The notes beneath the pieces were generated by a model. It was not told the DNA's origin. It searched no databases and worked only from the letters and a program-made list of their open reading frames with translations. Shown piece by piece: positions 45,732-55,414 of a DNA stretch of 64,000 nt. The number at the start of each line of letters is the position of its first letter. The first letter of the stretch is position 1. Made by a program: the position numbers and the translations under genes. This DNA comes from Arthrobacter sp. OVS8 (lineage in GTDB: Bacteria > Actinomycetota > Actinomycetes > Actinomycetales > Micrococcaceae), in assembly GCA_028370155.1 (NCBI GenBank), contig CP116670.1:3100001-3164000 (forward strand), read 5' to 3'.

Positions 45732-46936
45732 ACCTGCTTGAGCGCCTGGCCCAGGTCGCGGATCAGGTCCTCGATGTCCTCGAGTCCCACGGACAGGCGC
45801 ACCACGCCGTCGCTGAGCCCGATCGCCGCGCGGCCTTCCGGCCCCATGGCGCGGTGCGTCGTGGTGGCGGGATGGGTGATGAGGGACTTCGAATCGCCCA
45901 GGTTGTTGGAGATGTCGATGATCCGCAGGGCATCCAGCAGCGCGAAGGCGGCCTCCTTCGCGGAACGCCCGGCGGACGGGGCCAACTCGAAGGTCAGCAC
46001 GGTCCCGCCGGCCTTCATCTGCCGTGCGGCCAGTTCGTACTGCGGATGGGACGGCAGCAGCGGATACTTCACCCAGCCCACCGCGGGCTGCTGCTCGAGC
46101 CATTCCGCCAGCCGCAGCGCGGAGGCGGAGGAATGGTTGACGCGCAGGGCCATCGTCTCCAGCCCCTTGGTCAGCACCCACGCGTTGAACGCCGAGAGCG
46201 CCGGGCCGGTGTGGCGCATAAGCTGCTTGACCGGGCCGTCGATGAATTCCTTCGTGCCCAGGATCGCGCCGCCGAGCACACGGCCCTGGCCATCGATGTG
46301 CTTGGTGCCGGAGTAGACCACCACGTCCGCGCCGAGCTCCCCGCAGCGCTGGAGCAGGGGCGTGGCAAAGACGTTGTCGACGACCACCGTCGCCCCGGCG
46401 GCGTGCGCCAGTTCGCTGACGGCGGCGATGTCCACGATTTCCTGCATCGGATTCGACGGCGACTCGAAGAAGACCGCCGTCGTGGGTTCCGACAGCGCAG
46501 ACCGCCACTGCTCCAGGTCCGGGCCGTCCACAAACACCGTCTCCACGCCCCACCGGGGCAGGATCTCATTGAGGATGACGAAGCACGAGCCGAACAGCGA
46601 GCGGGCCGCGACAACCCGGTCGCCGGCGGCCAGCAGGGCGCCGAGGGCGGTGAAGACGGCGGACATGCCGGAGGCGGTGGCGAAGCAGGCCTCCGTGCCT
46701 TCGAGCAGCCGGAGCCGTTCCTGGAAGGTGGCCACGGAGGGGTTGCCGTAGCGGGAGTAAACGAAGCGTTCGTCCTCGCCGGTGAAGGCGCGCTCGGCGG
46801 CGGCCGCGGATTCGTAGACGAAACCGGAGTTCAGGAAGACGGGCTCGGAGGTTTCCTGGAATCCGGTGCGGTCGAGGCCGCCGCGGACGGCCTGGGTATC
46901 GGCGCTCCAGCCGGCGGCGTCAGGGTTGAAGGTCAC
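45728..46936 (-). CDS. metZ: O-succinylhomoserine sulfhydrylase
   Basis: This intact 402-residue PLP enzyme of the Cys/Met metabolism family makes homocysteine from an O-acylhomoserine and sulfide. The N-terminus [20 protein letters not shown] and [20 protein letters not shown] are typical. The PLP-binding lysine lies in [40 protein letters not shown] and [14 protein letters not shown] follow family patterns. The GTG start directly follows the TAA of the rhodanese gene. It is the third gene of a SAM-riboswitch-controlled operon, consistent with methionine biosynthesis. Confidence 0.94.
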   Translation of the reverse strand: MTFNPDAAGWSADTQAVRGGLDRTGFQETSEPVFLNSGFVYESAAAAERAFTGEDERFVYSRYGNPSVATFQERLRLLEGTEACFATASGMSAVFTALGALLAAGDRVVAARSLFGSCFVILNEILPRWGVETVFVDGPDLEQWRSALSEPTTAVFFESPSNPMQEIVDIAAVSELAHAAGATVVVDNVFATPLLQRCGELGADVVVYSGTKHIDGQGRVLGGAILGTKEFIDGPVKQLMRHTGPALSAFNAWVLTKGLETMALRVNHSSASALRLAEWLEQQPAVGWVKYPLLPSHPQYELAARQMKAGGTVLTFELAPSAGRSAKEAAFALLDALRIIDISNNLGDSKSLITHPATTTHRAMGPEGRAAIGLSDGVVRLSVGLEDIEDLIRDLGQALKQV

Positions 46937-47356
46937 TTAGTGCCTTCCGGGGTTGGTGGGCAGGCCGCGGTTCTTCCAGCCGTTTACGGTGCGGTCGCCG
47001 TGGCGGTCCGGCTCGCCCTCAAAGCCCTCCAGGACGTTGTAGGACGTGAAGCCGGCGTCCGTCGCGGCGATCGCGGCGGCGATGGACCGGGCGCCGGAAC
47101 GGCACAGGAAAACCAGCTCCGTGTCTTCGGCGGCGGGGGCCTGCTGTTTCAGCTGTTCGATGAACCGCGCATTGGGGATGCCGCCGGCCAGGGTCCACTG
47201 GATGAAGAGCGGCCCGTTCCGCGTGCTGCCCGCGTCCGCGGTGTCCGGGATGCCGATGTGGGCCCATTCGCCTTCGGTGCGGACGTCCACCAGGATGGCG
47301 CCGTCCTCCAGCTTGGCCCAGGCCTCCTGCGGGCTGAGGTCCCCGGCGTAGCTCAT
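46937..47356 (-). CDS. Rhodanese-like sulfurtransferase
   Basis: This intact 139-residue single rhodanese domain begins YAGDLSPQEAWAKLEDGAIL and has VDVRTEGEWAHIGIPD. The active-site loop is LVFLCRSGARSIAAAIAATD, with the persulfide-forming Cys in CRSGARS. The tail SYNVLEGFEGEPDRHGDRTV with GWKNRGLP is typical of the class found next to metZ. It may hand sulfur to, or remove it from, the sulfhydrylase pathway. It overlaps the upstream gene by 4 bases. Confidence 0.92.
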   Translation of the reverse strand: MSYAGDLSPQEAWAKLEDGAILVDVRTEGEWAHIGIPDTADAGSTRNGPLFIQWTLAGGIPNARFIEQLKQQAPAAEDTELVFLCRSGARSIAAAIAATDAGFTSYNVLEGFEGEPDRHGDRTVNGWKNRGLPTNPGRH

Positions 47357-47675
47357 GCGTGGCCCTCGCCGTCGAACTCAAGGTCATCCACGGCGTTGGC
47401 GACGGCGGCATCGGCGCTGGCGACCGCGGCCGGCAGCACCACGGCCTGGGCCACGATGACGTTGATGCCGTTGTACGTGGCGGACGGGTTGCCGTGCAGC
47501 ACATAGCCCTCGGCGAGGGCAGCCGAGACCCGCTCGCAGAAGTCCCGGTCATCGGGGCCGGTAAACAGGCGGTACGCCAGTCTCCCTTCGGCGGCACCGT
47601 CGGCGCCGGCGGGGACGGGGCTGGCACTGTACGGGTTGCTGTATCGGGGACAGCAGGTGCGGACGCGTCAGGCAC
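47353..47675 (-). CDS. DUF1737 domain protein (1 frameshift in sequence)
   Basis: This is a 107-residue protein from GTG 47675, preceded by AAGGAG six bases away. The N-terminal 30 residues are Pro/Ala-rich (TVPAPSPPAPTVPPKGD). One C restored near 47590 gives the DUF1737 core: LAYRLFTGPDDRDFCERVSA followed by GYVLHGNPSATYNGINVIVA. DUF1737 proteins have no known function. This is the first gene after the SAM riboswitch and overlaps the rhodanese start (ATGA), so it is probably linked to sulfur or methionine metabolism. Confidence 0.8.
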
Positions 47676-47722
47676 GACGGATCTCCTTCTTTCACGCTTG
47701 CAGCTCGAATTTTCGATGTGCC

Positions 47723-47804
47723 GAGTATTCACCTGAGGCACCCCGCCGCGAAAGGGAGGGTTGCCGACCGGCCAGTCAGGGCTTGGCGCCGGTTCTCATT
47801 ACTC
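47723..47804 (-). ncRNA. SAM-IV-like riboswitch
   Basis: On the minus strand the closing helix GAGTA/TACTC (47800-47804 with 47723-47727) encloses the core. That core is GGCGCCAAGCCCTGACTGGC, then CGGTCGGCAACCCTCC, a short CTTT link and GCGGCGGGGTGCC with CAGGTGA. The GGCAACCCTCC...GCGG.GGGGTGCC...GGTGA order is the signature of actinobacterial SAM-IV aptamers. It lies 47 bases before the DUF1737 start. Binding of S-adenosylmethionine should repress the metZ operon. Confidence 0.85.
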
Positions 47805-47951
47805 ACCAAGAACGTAACACCCGCGACGCCGGCCGGCACCGCCGCCGTCGTCATGTTAAGTAACGGAATCCGCCGGACCGCAGGGACCCAAACGGCGCCC
47901 CCGGGAGGATAATGACGGGAGATGCAGTCCCTTAACGCCGGATGAAATCAG

Positions 47952-49285
47952 GTGGCCGTGAACGCGTCGGATGCCCCTCGAATCAGCCCCATGCTGCATT
48001 TCGGCTGGTTCGTGGGCCACGGCTTCGGTGTGCAGGGCTGGGGAACCCCGGCTACGGAATCGGGTATGACTGGAAGAAACCGGCGCTGTACCAGGACGCG
48101 GTGCGGGCCTTTGAACGCTCCGGGCTGGACCTGTTCATCATCGAGGATTCCCTCACGGTCCCGGACACCTACGGCGGGAGCGCGGAAGTTTCCCTCGCCC
48201 AGGCGTCCTTTGCGCCCAAACACGATCCGCTGGCCCTGGTGCCGTACCTGTTCTCCGCCACGAGGCATCTGGGCATCGTGCCGACCATCAGTGCCTCCTT
48301 CTATCCGCCGTTCACCGCGGCGCGGCTGCTCGCCACGCTGCAGCACTTCTCCCACCAGCAGCTGGGCTGGAACGTGGTGACCTCCGGCAGCGACCTCGCG
48401 GCGCAGAACTACGGCCTTGACCAGCAAATCGAACACGACCGGCGCTATGAGAAGGCCGAGGAGTTCGTGGACGTGGTCCGGCGGCTCTGGCGCAGCTGGG
48501 AGCCGGACGCGATCCGGGAGGACGCCGAAGGCGGCGTTTTCGCGGACCACACCAAGGTCCACCCGATCAACCACGACGGCGAGTTCTTCAAGGTCCGCGG
48601 GCCGCTGAACACGGCACCGCTGCCCGAGGAACCCGTGCTGGTGCAGGCCGGGGCCTCCCCGCGGGGCAAGGCCTTCGCCGGGGGCAACGCCGACGTCGCG
48701 ATTGCGCTGGCACGGGGAGCGGACGGGATGAGAGCGTACCGGAATTCCATCCGGGCGGAAGCCGCCGCCGCAGGCCGGAACCCGGACGACGTCAAGGTGC
48801 TGTTTGTCCTCAAACCCACGGTGGTGGGCACGCGCGCCGAGGCGGAGGAGCTGAGGGCCCGGCGCCGGGAACTGACGCAGCGCGACATCGACAGCCAGCT
48901 CAACTCCATCTCCTATCTCTCCGTTATCGACTTCAAACAGTTCGACCTGGACGCCCCGCTGCCGGAACTCCACACCAACAGCAACCAGGGCACCCTCGAC
49001 CACTTCACCAAGGCCGGGCCGCCGGGCTCCACACTGCGACAGCTCCTCCAGGCCCGCAGCGGCGGGGCCGGGGACAGCATCATCGGCACGGCCGAGGAGA
49101 TCGCGGACTACCTCGAGGACACCGGCGCGCAGGTGGGCGGCGACGGCTTCCTCTTCTCCGGGTTCGTGGATCCCGTGACCGTCCACGGCGTCCTGGACCG
49201 GCTGACCCCCGTGCTGCGCCGCCGGGGGCTGTTGCGGACCGGCTACGGAGACGGCGGGTTCCGCCGGAACCTGTTGGACTTCTAG
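47952..49285 (+). CDS. NtaA/SnaA/DszA-family FMN-dependent monooxygenase (1 frameshift in sequence)
   Basis: This 444-residue luciferase-like flavin monooxygenase has one G restored near 48047. The N-terminus reads PMLHFGWFVGHGFGVQGWG. Then come YDWKKPALYQDAVRAFERSG, LDLFIIEDSLTVPDTYGGSA and LGWNVVTSGSDLAAQNYGLD, followed by HDRRYEKAEEFVDVVRRLWR. FFKVRGPLNTAPLPEEPVLV is characteristic of the NtaA/DszA group. These enzymes use FMNH2 and O2 to cleave C-N or C-S bonds (nitrilotriacetate, sulfones, dimethyl sulfide). It is divergent from the SAM-riboswitch operon and 4 bases before the lyase gene. A sulfur- or amine-containing substrate is inferred. Confidence 0.87.
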
Positions 49286-49289
49286 CGCC

Positions 49290-50931
49290 ATGCACGCCGC
49301 GGCAGCAACCTTCCTCATCGGCACGGCCCGGCTGCACGCCCGGGAGGTCGCAGCGGCTGCCGCCGACCCCTCGGTCCGGGTGGTCCTGAGCGAGCAGGCC
49401 CTCGAAGTGCTGGGCCGCTCCCGGGAAGTGGTCCAGCGGGCCATCGAGTCCGGCCACAAGGTGTATGGCCTCAATACGCTGCTGGGGTCCGGCCGCGACA
49501 CTGCCGTGGCCGAGGAGTCGATCCTCGCCTACCAGGTCCAAGTGGTCCGTTACCACGACAGCGGCGTCGGAGGGATGCTGGACGCCGCCGAAGCGCGCGC
49601 CACAGTCCTCGCCCGGCTGATCGGCTTCAGCCGCGGAGGCTCGGGCGTGCGCCCCGAGACGGCCCGCTTCTACGCCCGGCTGCTCAACCGCGGCGTGCTT
49701 CCCGCCATTCCGCGCGACGGTTCCGTGGGATCCTCGGACCTGACCCAGCTCGCCGCCGTCGCGGCCGTCGCCATCGGGGAGGGGCGGGTTCTCTCTCCGG
49801 ACGGGCCGCCCGTCCCCGGCGGCGAGGCGCTGGCCGCCGCCGGACTGGAGCCGCTGACCCTGGCGCCGGGGAGGCCCTGGCACTCGTAAGCGCCAACTCC
49901 TACTCGATCGGCGTGGGTGCGCTCCTGCTGGGGCGGCTCCTGGGCCTGGCGGATCTGGCCGACACCGCGCTGGCGCTCTCCCTGGAGGCCACTGCGCGGT
50001 ACGACGGCGGCGGGAACCTCAGCCCCTTCTCCGCGGCCGTGCAGGCGGCCAAGGCAGTCGACGGCCAGGCCGTGTCCGCCGGCAACGTCCGCCGGCTGGT
50101 GCGCGGCGGATGGCTGGAGCAGGACGGCCGTGACGTCTCGGTGCAGGATGCCCTGTCCTTCCGGGCCGCGCCGCAGACGCATGGCGCCTACCGCTGGCAG
50201 CTCAGCGCGCTCGAGGAAGCCCTCGAAGTGGAACTCAACGGCCAGGGCGACAACCCGTTGACCGACCTGGCCTCGGGGCGGATGGTGTCCGGCGGGAACT
50301 TCCAGCCCATGCAGCTGGCCCTGGCCTTTGAGGCCCTCCGGGTGGGCCTGGCCCACCTGGGCATCAGCAGCGAACGCCGGATTGCCAAGCTCTACCCGCC
50401 GCAGCGCCGGATCCGGCAGCAGCACCTTGCCGCGGCGCGGGACGGAACCGCCCTGGAACGCGAGGAACTGCCGGGTCTGCTGTGGTACTCGGCCGCCGGG
50501 CTGCTGGCCGAGCTGAAGACGCTCGCGGCGCCGGCCACGCTGGGGGCGCCCACCCTGTCCGCCGACGTGGAGGACCATTCCACCCTGGCGCCGTTGGCCC
50601 TGCAGCAGCTGGAACGCTCGGCGGAGGCCGCCGAGAAACTCTTGACCATCGAGGCGCTGACCGCGGCCTACCTGCTGTCAAGGGCGGGTGCCGGGGCGGC
50701 GGAGATGACAGAGCGGCGGAGCCGGCGGCGCGTCCGCTCGGGGCGGGGACCGGCATGATCCAGGCGCGCCTGGCCGGAGTCCTGGCCCACGGCGCGGACC
50801 GTGGCCTGCCGGCGTCGGAACTGCTGGACGCGGCGCGCGACGCTCTGCGTTCGGCCCTCGCGGAACCCGCTGCCGGGGAGGAGAGACGCCATGACGGGGA
50901 GGCACACGGTCGCGGAACTGCGGCCCAATGA
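49290..50931 (+). CDS. Aromatic amino acid ammonia-lyase homologue lacking the MIO triad (2 frameshifts in sequence)
   Basis: This 547-residue HAL/PAL-fold protein has bases restored near 49873 and 50698. Family blocks are present: HKVYGLNTLLGSG (catalytic Tyr), ARLIGFSRGGSGVRPETARF, the helix LEEALEVELNGQGDNPLTD and SGGNFQPMQLALAFEALRVG. However, GSVGASGDL, which forms the MIO cofactor, is GSVGSSDL here: one residue shorter, without the Ala-Ser-Gly. The usual LLNGT is replaced by VSANSYS. It therefore cannot be an ordinary MIO ammonia-lyase. MIO-independent relatives that eliminate better leaving groups (ergothionase is one) are a possible parallel. The C-end overlaps the next gene by 41 bases. 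Confidence 0.82.
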
Positions 50932-51913
50932 CGCGGACGCCGTCCTGGCCCAGGTGGGGAACACCCCGTTAGTGCGGCTGACCGCCGTCGCCCGCGGCGT
51001 GGCCAGCGCGGTCTACGTCAAACTCGAATCCGACAACCCGGGCGGGTCGATCAAGGACCGGACGGCCCTGAGTATGATCCGGGCCGCCGAGCGCAGCGGC
51101 GCGCTGCAGCCCGGGGCCACAATCGTGGAGAGCACCTCCGGGAACACCGGAATCGGGCTGGCCCTGATCGGGGCGCTGACCGGGCACCCGGTAGTGGTGG
51201 TGACGGGCGACTCGATTTCCGCCGAGAAGCTCGCGGCCCTGCACCGCTACGGCGCCCGCGTGGTGGTCACGGACTGGGATGCGCCGTCCGGATCGCCGGA
51301 GAACGCAAGGTCGGTGGCGGCGCGGATTACCGCGGAAACGCCCGGTGCGTGGCGGCCCCTGCAGTTCGACAACCCGGCCAACCCGCAGGCCCACTACGAC
51401 GCCACGGCGCCGGAGATCTGGGCGCAGACCGGCGGCACGGTCACGCACTTCGTGGCCGGAGTGGGCACCGGCGGGACCATCAGCGGCACCGGCCGCTTCC
51501 TCAAGGAACGATCGGCCGGACAGGTGGAAGTCATCGCGGCCGATCCCTTCGGCTCGGTGTACAGCGGCGGGCATGCGGGACCGATCCTGGTGGACGGGGT
51601 GGGGAACACCTGGCCCGAAGCCGACTGGCCCAAGGTCTTTGACCGCTCCGCGGTGGACCGTTTCCTGCGAATCCCCAATGACGAGGTGTACACCACCGCG
51701 CACCGGCTGCTGGACGAGGAGGGCCTCTCCCTGGGCCCGTCCTCCGGACTCGCGGTGGCCGCCGCGCTCCGCGTGGCGCTCGCCGCGCCGCACGGCTCGG
51801 TGGTGGTGGCCATAGCCCCCGACGCCGGCAGCAACTACCTGAGCAAGGCCTTCAACCCTGTCTGGCTGGCCGAAAACCACATCCATCTCACCGGGGCAGC
51901 CGTCGACGAATAA
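50891..51913 (+). CDS. Cysteine synthase-like PLP beta-synthase
   Basis: This intact 340-residue fold-type II PLP enzyme has the lysine motif ESDNPGGSIKDRTALSMIRA, the substrate loop VESTSGNTGIGLALIGALTG and the phosphate-cradling AGVGTGGTISGTGRFLKE. The late GLSLGPSSGLAVAAALRVAL is also typical. It resembles O-acetylserine sulfhydrylase/cystathionine beta-synthase, though the C-terminus (NPVWLAENHIHLTG) is its own. Encoded with the monooxygenase and MIO-less lyase, it may fix sulfide or another nucleophile released by them. A housekeeping CysK is expected elsewhere, so this one is probably specialised. Confidence 0.88.
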   Translation: MTGRHTVAELRPNDADAVLAQVGNTPLVRLTAVARGVASAVYVKLESDNPGGSIKDRTALSMIRAAERSGALQPGATIVESTSGNTGIGLALIGALTGHPVVVVTGDSISAEKLAALHRYGARVVVTDWDAPSGSPENARSVAARITAETPGAWRPLQFDNPANPQAHYDATAPEIWAQTGGTVTHFVAGVGTGGTISGTGRFLKERSAGQVEVIAADPFGSVYSGGHAGPILVDGVGNTWPEADWPKVFDRSAVDRFLRIPNDEVYTTAHRLLDEEGLSLGPSSGLAVAAALRVALAAPHGSVVVAIAPDAGSNYLSKAFNPVWLAENHIHLTGAAVDE

Positions 51914-52018
51914 TCGCCGGGCCTATGTCGTTCCTTTCCCGCGCCTGATGTCGTAGGCTCTCGGCTATCGCGTCTGGGAGCGGTGCATGACCACATCACA
52001 CAGGAACTGGGGACCTCC

Positions 52019-52771
52019 ATGAATCTACGAAGCATTACACCGGCCGCGCTCCTTCTCGCGACAACTTTGGCGCTCGCCGGTTGCGGCACGCCGTCAGCCT
52101 CCGGGGGCTCGTCCTCACCGGCTACGGGGGAATCGCTGGCGGCATCGCCGTCCGCCACGCCGACTCCCACACCGACTCCCACACCGAAGGCGTACGCGGA
52201 GAAGGAGCTGGCCGCGATCATCGCCGGGCTGAAAGACGCCGCAGGGCAGCCGCTGGCTGCCGTTTCGGCAAGTGAACTGGACCAGGGCATCGAAGCGGCC
52301 GGCGAGATGATGGCCGCCGCCAAGATCACCCCGGCGGAATGCGGCGCCCTTGCGGACACCAGCGCGCAGATTCCCGAGGGCAGCACCTACGCCGCCGGCG
52401 GCTCCGAATCGGCCAAGGAGGAAACCATCACGGTGCTCACCCTCGTGGCGGTCACGGACCCGGAGCTTTTGAGCAGCAACGTCGAGGCCTCACAGACGAA
52501 CAGCGCGAAGTGTTCCAACTTCACGTTGGAGCTCCAGGGCCAGAAGATCACGACCAAGACCGAAGTCCTGGACGTGAAAACAGCCGGAGATAACTCGTTC
52601 AGTTCCCTGTCCACCCAGACGCTGCCCTCCGGACAGAAGTTGTCCACCGTAGTGGTCATGGGAACTAAGGGGACGCTGTCGGCCTCGGCCGTGGCGTCGG
52701 GGACCGGGCTCACCTCGGATGCGTCAGTGGACCTGGCCCGTCTCGTCGACGCAGCCCTCGCCAAGGGCTGA
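52019..52771 (+). CDS. Secreted lipoprotein of unknown function
   Basis: This is an intact 250-residue protein. The signal peptide NLRSITPAALLLATTLALAG ends in a lipobox (ALAGC) with the acylated Cys near residue 21. A Ser/Thr/Pro linker (SPSATPTPTPTPTP) follows, then a soluble domain with DQGIEAAGEMMAAAKITPAE and CSNFTLELQGQKITTKTEVL. The domain resembles the sensor-like lipoproteins common in actinobacteria, but I cannot name it. A strong double hairpin follows immediately. Confidence 0.85.
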   Translation: MNLRSITPAALLLATTLALAGCGTPSASGGSSSPATGESLAASPSATPTPTPTPTPKAYAEKELAAIIAGLKDAAGQPLAAVSASELDQGIEAAGEMMAAAKITPAECGALADTSAQIPEGSTYAAGGSESAKEETITVLTLVAVTDPELLSSNVEASQTNSAKCSNFTLELQGQKITTKTEVLDVKTAGDNSFSSLSTQTLPSGQKLSTVVVMGTKGTLSASAVASGTGLTSDASVDLARLVDAALAKG

Positions 52772-52778
52772 CACCCGG

Positions 52779-52839
52779 AACGCGGGGTCACCACGCGCCC
52801 ATCCGGGGCGCCCGGATGGGCCGCAGCTGACCCCGCGTT
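52779..52839. terminator. Nested double hairpin between convergent genes
   Basis: The outer arms AACGCGGGGTCA (52779-52790) and TGACCCCGCGTT (52828-52839) are perfect. Inside them a second stem GCCCATCCGG/CCGGATGGGC (52797-52806 with 52812-52821) forms. It lies between the lipoprotein and pabC stops and probably terminates both. There is no long T-run. Confidence 0.8.
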
Positions 52840-52853
52840 GCAGGTCGCGGGCC

Positions 52854-53772
52854 TTACTCGATCGTGGCGTAGAGCGCGTTGAGCTCCGCCGTGAGCTGCC
52901 GGCGCAGCTCCGGGGTGCCGATTTCCTTGCCGTCGATGTGGTTGACGGGCGCCAGCAGCCGGATGCTTGAGATCAGCCAGACGGCGTCGGCGTCGTAGAG
53001 GTCGTGGGGTTCCAGCGGACCGTAGCCCAGTTCCCAGCCGGCGGCCTTGGCCGCGGTGAACAGGGCGCCCTGCGAGGTGCCGGGCAGAATCCCGCTGTCG
53101 AGCTGGGGGTGATGAGGCGCCGGATGGTGCGGACCCCGCCGGCGCCGTCGTCGGCGGTCTCCAGGTGCGCGAGCAGCACGGTCGACGTCGGACCCTCCAG
53201 GACCCGGCCGTCCGCGGAGGTGAAGATGACGTCGTCCGCGCCCTGGGCATGCGCGTACCGCAGGGCCGCCATGTTGACCGCGTAGGAAAGGGTCTTGGCG
53301 CCCAGGAGCAGCCACGGCGCCCGCTCGCCCACTTCGCTGTCGTAGCCGCGGTCCAGCAGGATGACATCGACGCCGGTCTCGCGCTGGCGCCGCCCGGCCG
53401 GGCCGGGGCGGACGCCTGGACCCAGCAGGTGGGCGTGGCGGATCCTTCGACGCCGCGGGTCACCAGCAGCTTCACCACGAGTTCGTCGTCAGCAACGGAC
53501 CCTGGCACGTGCTGGCTGCGGTATTCGCTGATGGCCGTTGTGATGGCGCGGCGCCAGGGCTCCTCCGCCGGGATGTCCAGCTCCAGGAGCCGGGCGGACC
53601 CGGCCAGGCGGTTCAGGTGCGCCTGGAGCTTGCGGGGCTGCCCGCCCACAGCCAGCAGCGACTCGAAAACACCATCGCCGCGGGTGGCGCCCTGGTCCGT
53701 CGCCATCAGCTGCGGCTTGGACGCATCGGCCAGCCGCCCGTCCTCGAACGCGGGGTCGAGGAAGACCAGCAC
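52854..53772 (-). CDS. pabC: Aminodeoxychorismate lyase / class IV aminotransferase (2 frameshifts in sequence)
   Basis: This 306-residue PLP fold-type IV enzyme has bases restored near 53400 and 53105. It begins LVFLDPAFEDGRLADASKPQ with the family phrase ATDQGATRGDGVFESLLAVG. The PLP lysine is in LLLGAKTLSYAVNMAALRYA, with DDVIFTSADGRVLEGPTSTV and PGTSQGALFTAAKAAGWELG downstream. It converts aminodeoxychorismate to p-aminobenzoate and pyruvate for folate. A pabB gene nearby (55415-57450) supports this over D-amino acid transaminase. The true start may lie upstream (an out-of-frame MTSPAAAPP begins at 53806). Confidence 0.87.
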
Positions 53773-53899
53773 CGTGGCGGGGAGGAGCGGCAGCAGGAGA
53801 AGTCATGGCTTCAGCTTAGTGCGGCGGGCAACGGGTTAGGATTTGACGGTTGCCCGTTCCGGAACTGTTCCGCGGGTCTGGAGCTTGAGGGGTTCGCCT

Positions 53900-55374
53900 G
53901 TGCTGTGGCCATTTTCGCTGGCGGAAACGCTGCCGTCCTGGGTGATCATGATCCTGACCGTGGTGGACCTCGCCATCCGGGTGCTGGCCCTTGGCATCAT
54001 CCCGGGAAACCGCCGCCCCACCACGGCCATGGCCTGGCTGCTGATCATCTTCTTCGTCCCGGCCGTAGGCCTGGTCCTGTTCCTGCTCTTCGGCAATTTC
54101 CGCCTCTCCCGCAAGCGCCGGGCGCAGCAGGACGCAGTGAACACCCGCGTGCGCGCCGGCACGGCCGACCTGGCCATGCTGGAGAGCCGCTACGACGGCC
54201 CGGAATGGGTGGGCTCCGCGGCGGAACTGAACAAGACCCTTGGCTCGCTGCCTATGGTGGACGGCAACCACGTGGAGCTCCTGCCCGGGTACCCGGACTC
54301 GATCAAGGCGATGGCGGCGGCAGTCCGTAAGGCCGAGACCTTCGTCAACGCCGAGTTTTACATCCTGAGCTCGGACCACGTCACGGACGATCTGCTGACG
54401 GCAATGGAAGAGGCAGCCGAACGCGGCGTCGAGGTCCGCCTCCTTTCGACCACCTGGGGACCCTGCGCATCCAGGGCTACAGCAAGCTGATCGCCCGGCT
54501 CAAGGCCGGCAAGATCCGATGGCGTCCCATGCTGCCGCTACGGCCGGTGCACGGGCAGTGGCGCCGGCCGGACCTGCGCAACCACCGCAAGATTATGGTG
54601 ATCGACGGCGAGGTTGCCTTCACCGGTTCGCAGAACCTGATCGAGCCCTCCTACAACAACCCGCGGCACCGCAAGGTGGGCCGCGAATGGGTCGAGCTGA
54701 TGGCCTGCCTGCGGGGGCCGATCGTCACGACGCTCAACGTCGTGTTCGCCACGGACTGGCTCAGCGAGACCGACGAATCGCTCGAGGAGCAGCTGGCGCA
54801 CCGTCCCGAACTGCACGCCGGCAACATCACGGCCCAGGTGGTGCCCAGCGGCCCCGGCTTCATCACGGAAAACAACCTGCGGCTCTTCAACACGCTGATC
54901 TACTCGGCGCAGCACAAGATCTCGATCTGCAGCCCCTACTTCGTCCCGGACGATTCGCTGCTGTACGCGGTGACGACGGCGGCGCAGCGCGGCGTCGACG
55001 TCGAACTGTTCGTCTCGGAAAAAGGCGACCAGTTCCTGGTCCACCACGCCCAGCAGTCGTACTACGAGGCGCTCCTCGAAGCCGGCGTGCGGATCTACCT
55101 GTACAAGGCCCCGTTTGTGCTGCACGCCAAGCACTTCACCATCGACAACGAGGTGGCGGTGCTGGGGTCCAGCAACATGGACATGCGCTCCTTCTCGCTG
55201 AACCTCGAGGTCTCGGTGATGCTCCTGGGCGAGGACATCGTGCGGCGGATCAGCACGGTGGAGGACACCTACCGGGGCATTTCGCGGGAACTGACCCTCG
55301 AGGACTGGATGAAACGGCCCATGGGGGTCAAATACGTGGACAACGTGGCCCGGCTGACGGCCACCCTGCAGTAG
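53900..55374 (+). CDS. cls: Cardiolipin synthase (1 frameshift in sequence)
   Basis: This is a 491-residue phospholipase D-family enzyme with one T restored near 54446. Two N-terminal spans (VIMILTVVDLAIRVLALGII, TAMAWLLIIFFVPAVGLVLF) anchor it. The two HKD motifs are LRNHRKIMVIDGEVAFTGSQ (first) and VLHAKHFTIDNEVAVLGSSN (second). It condenses two phosphatidylglycerols to cardiolipin at the membrane. GTG 53900 follows GAGGGG. It lies between pabC and pabB on the opposite strand, with no obvious functional link. Confidence 0.93.
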
Positions 55375-55414
55375 CCCGCGCCGCACTGGCGTCAGCCGGG
55401 TGACGGGGTTGCGT

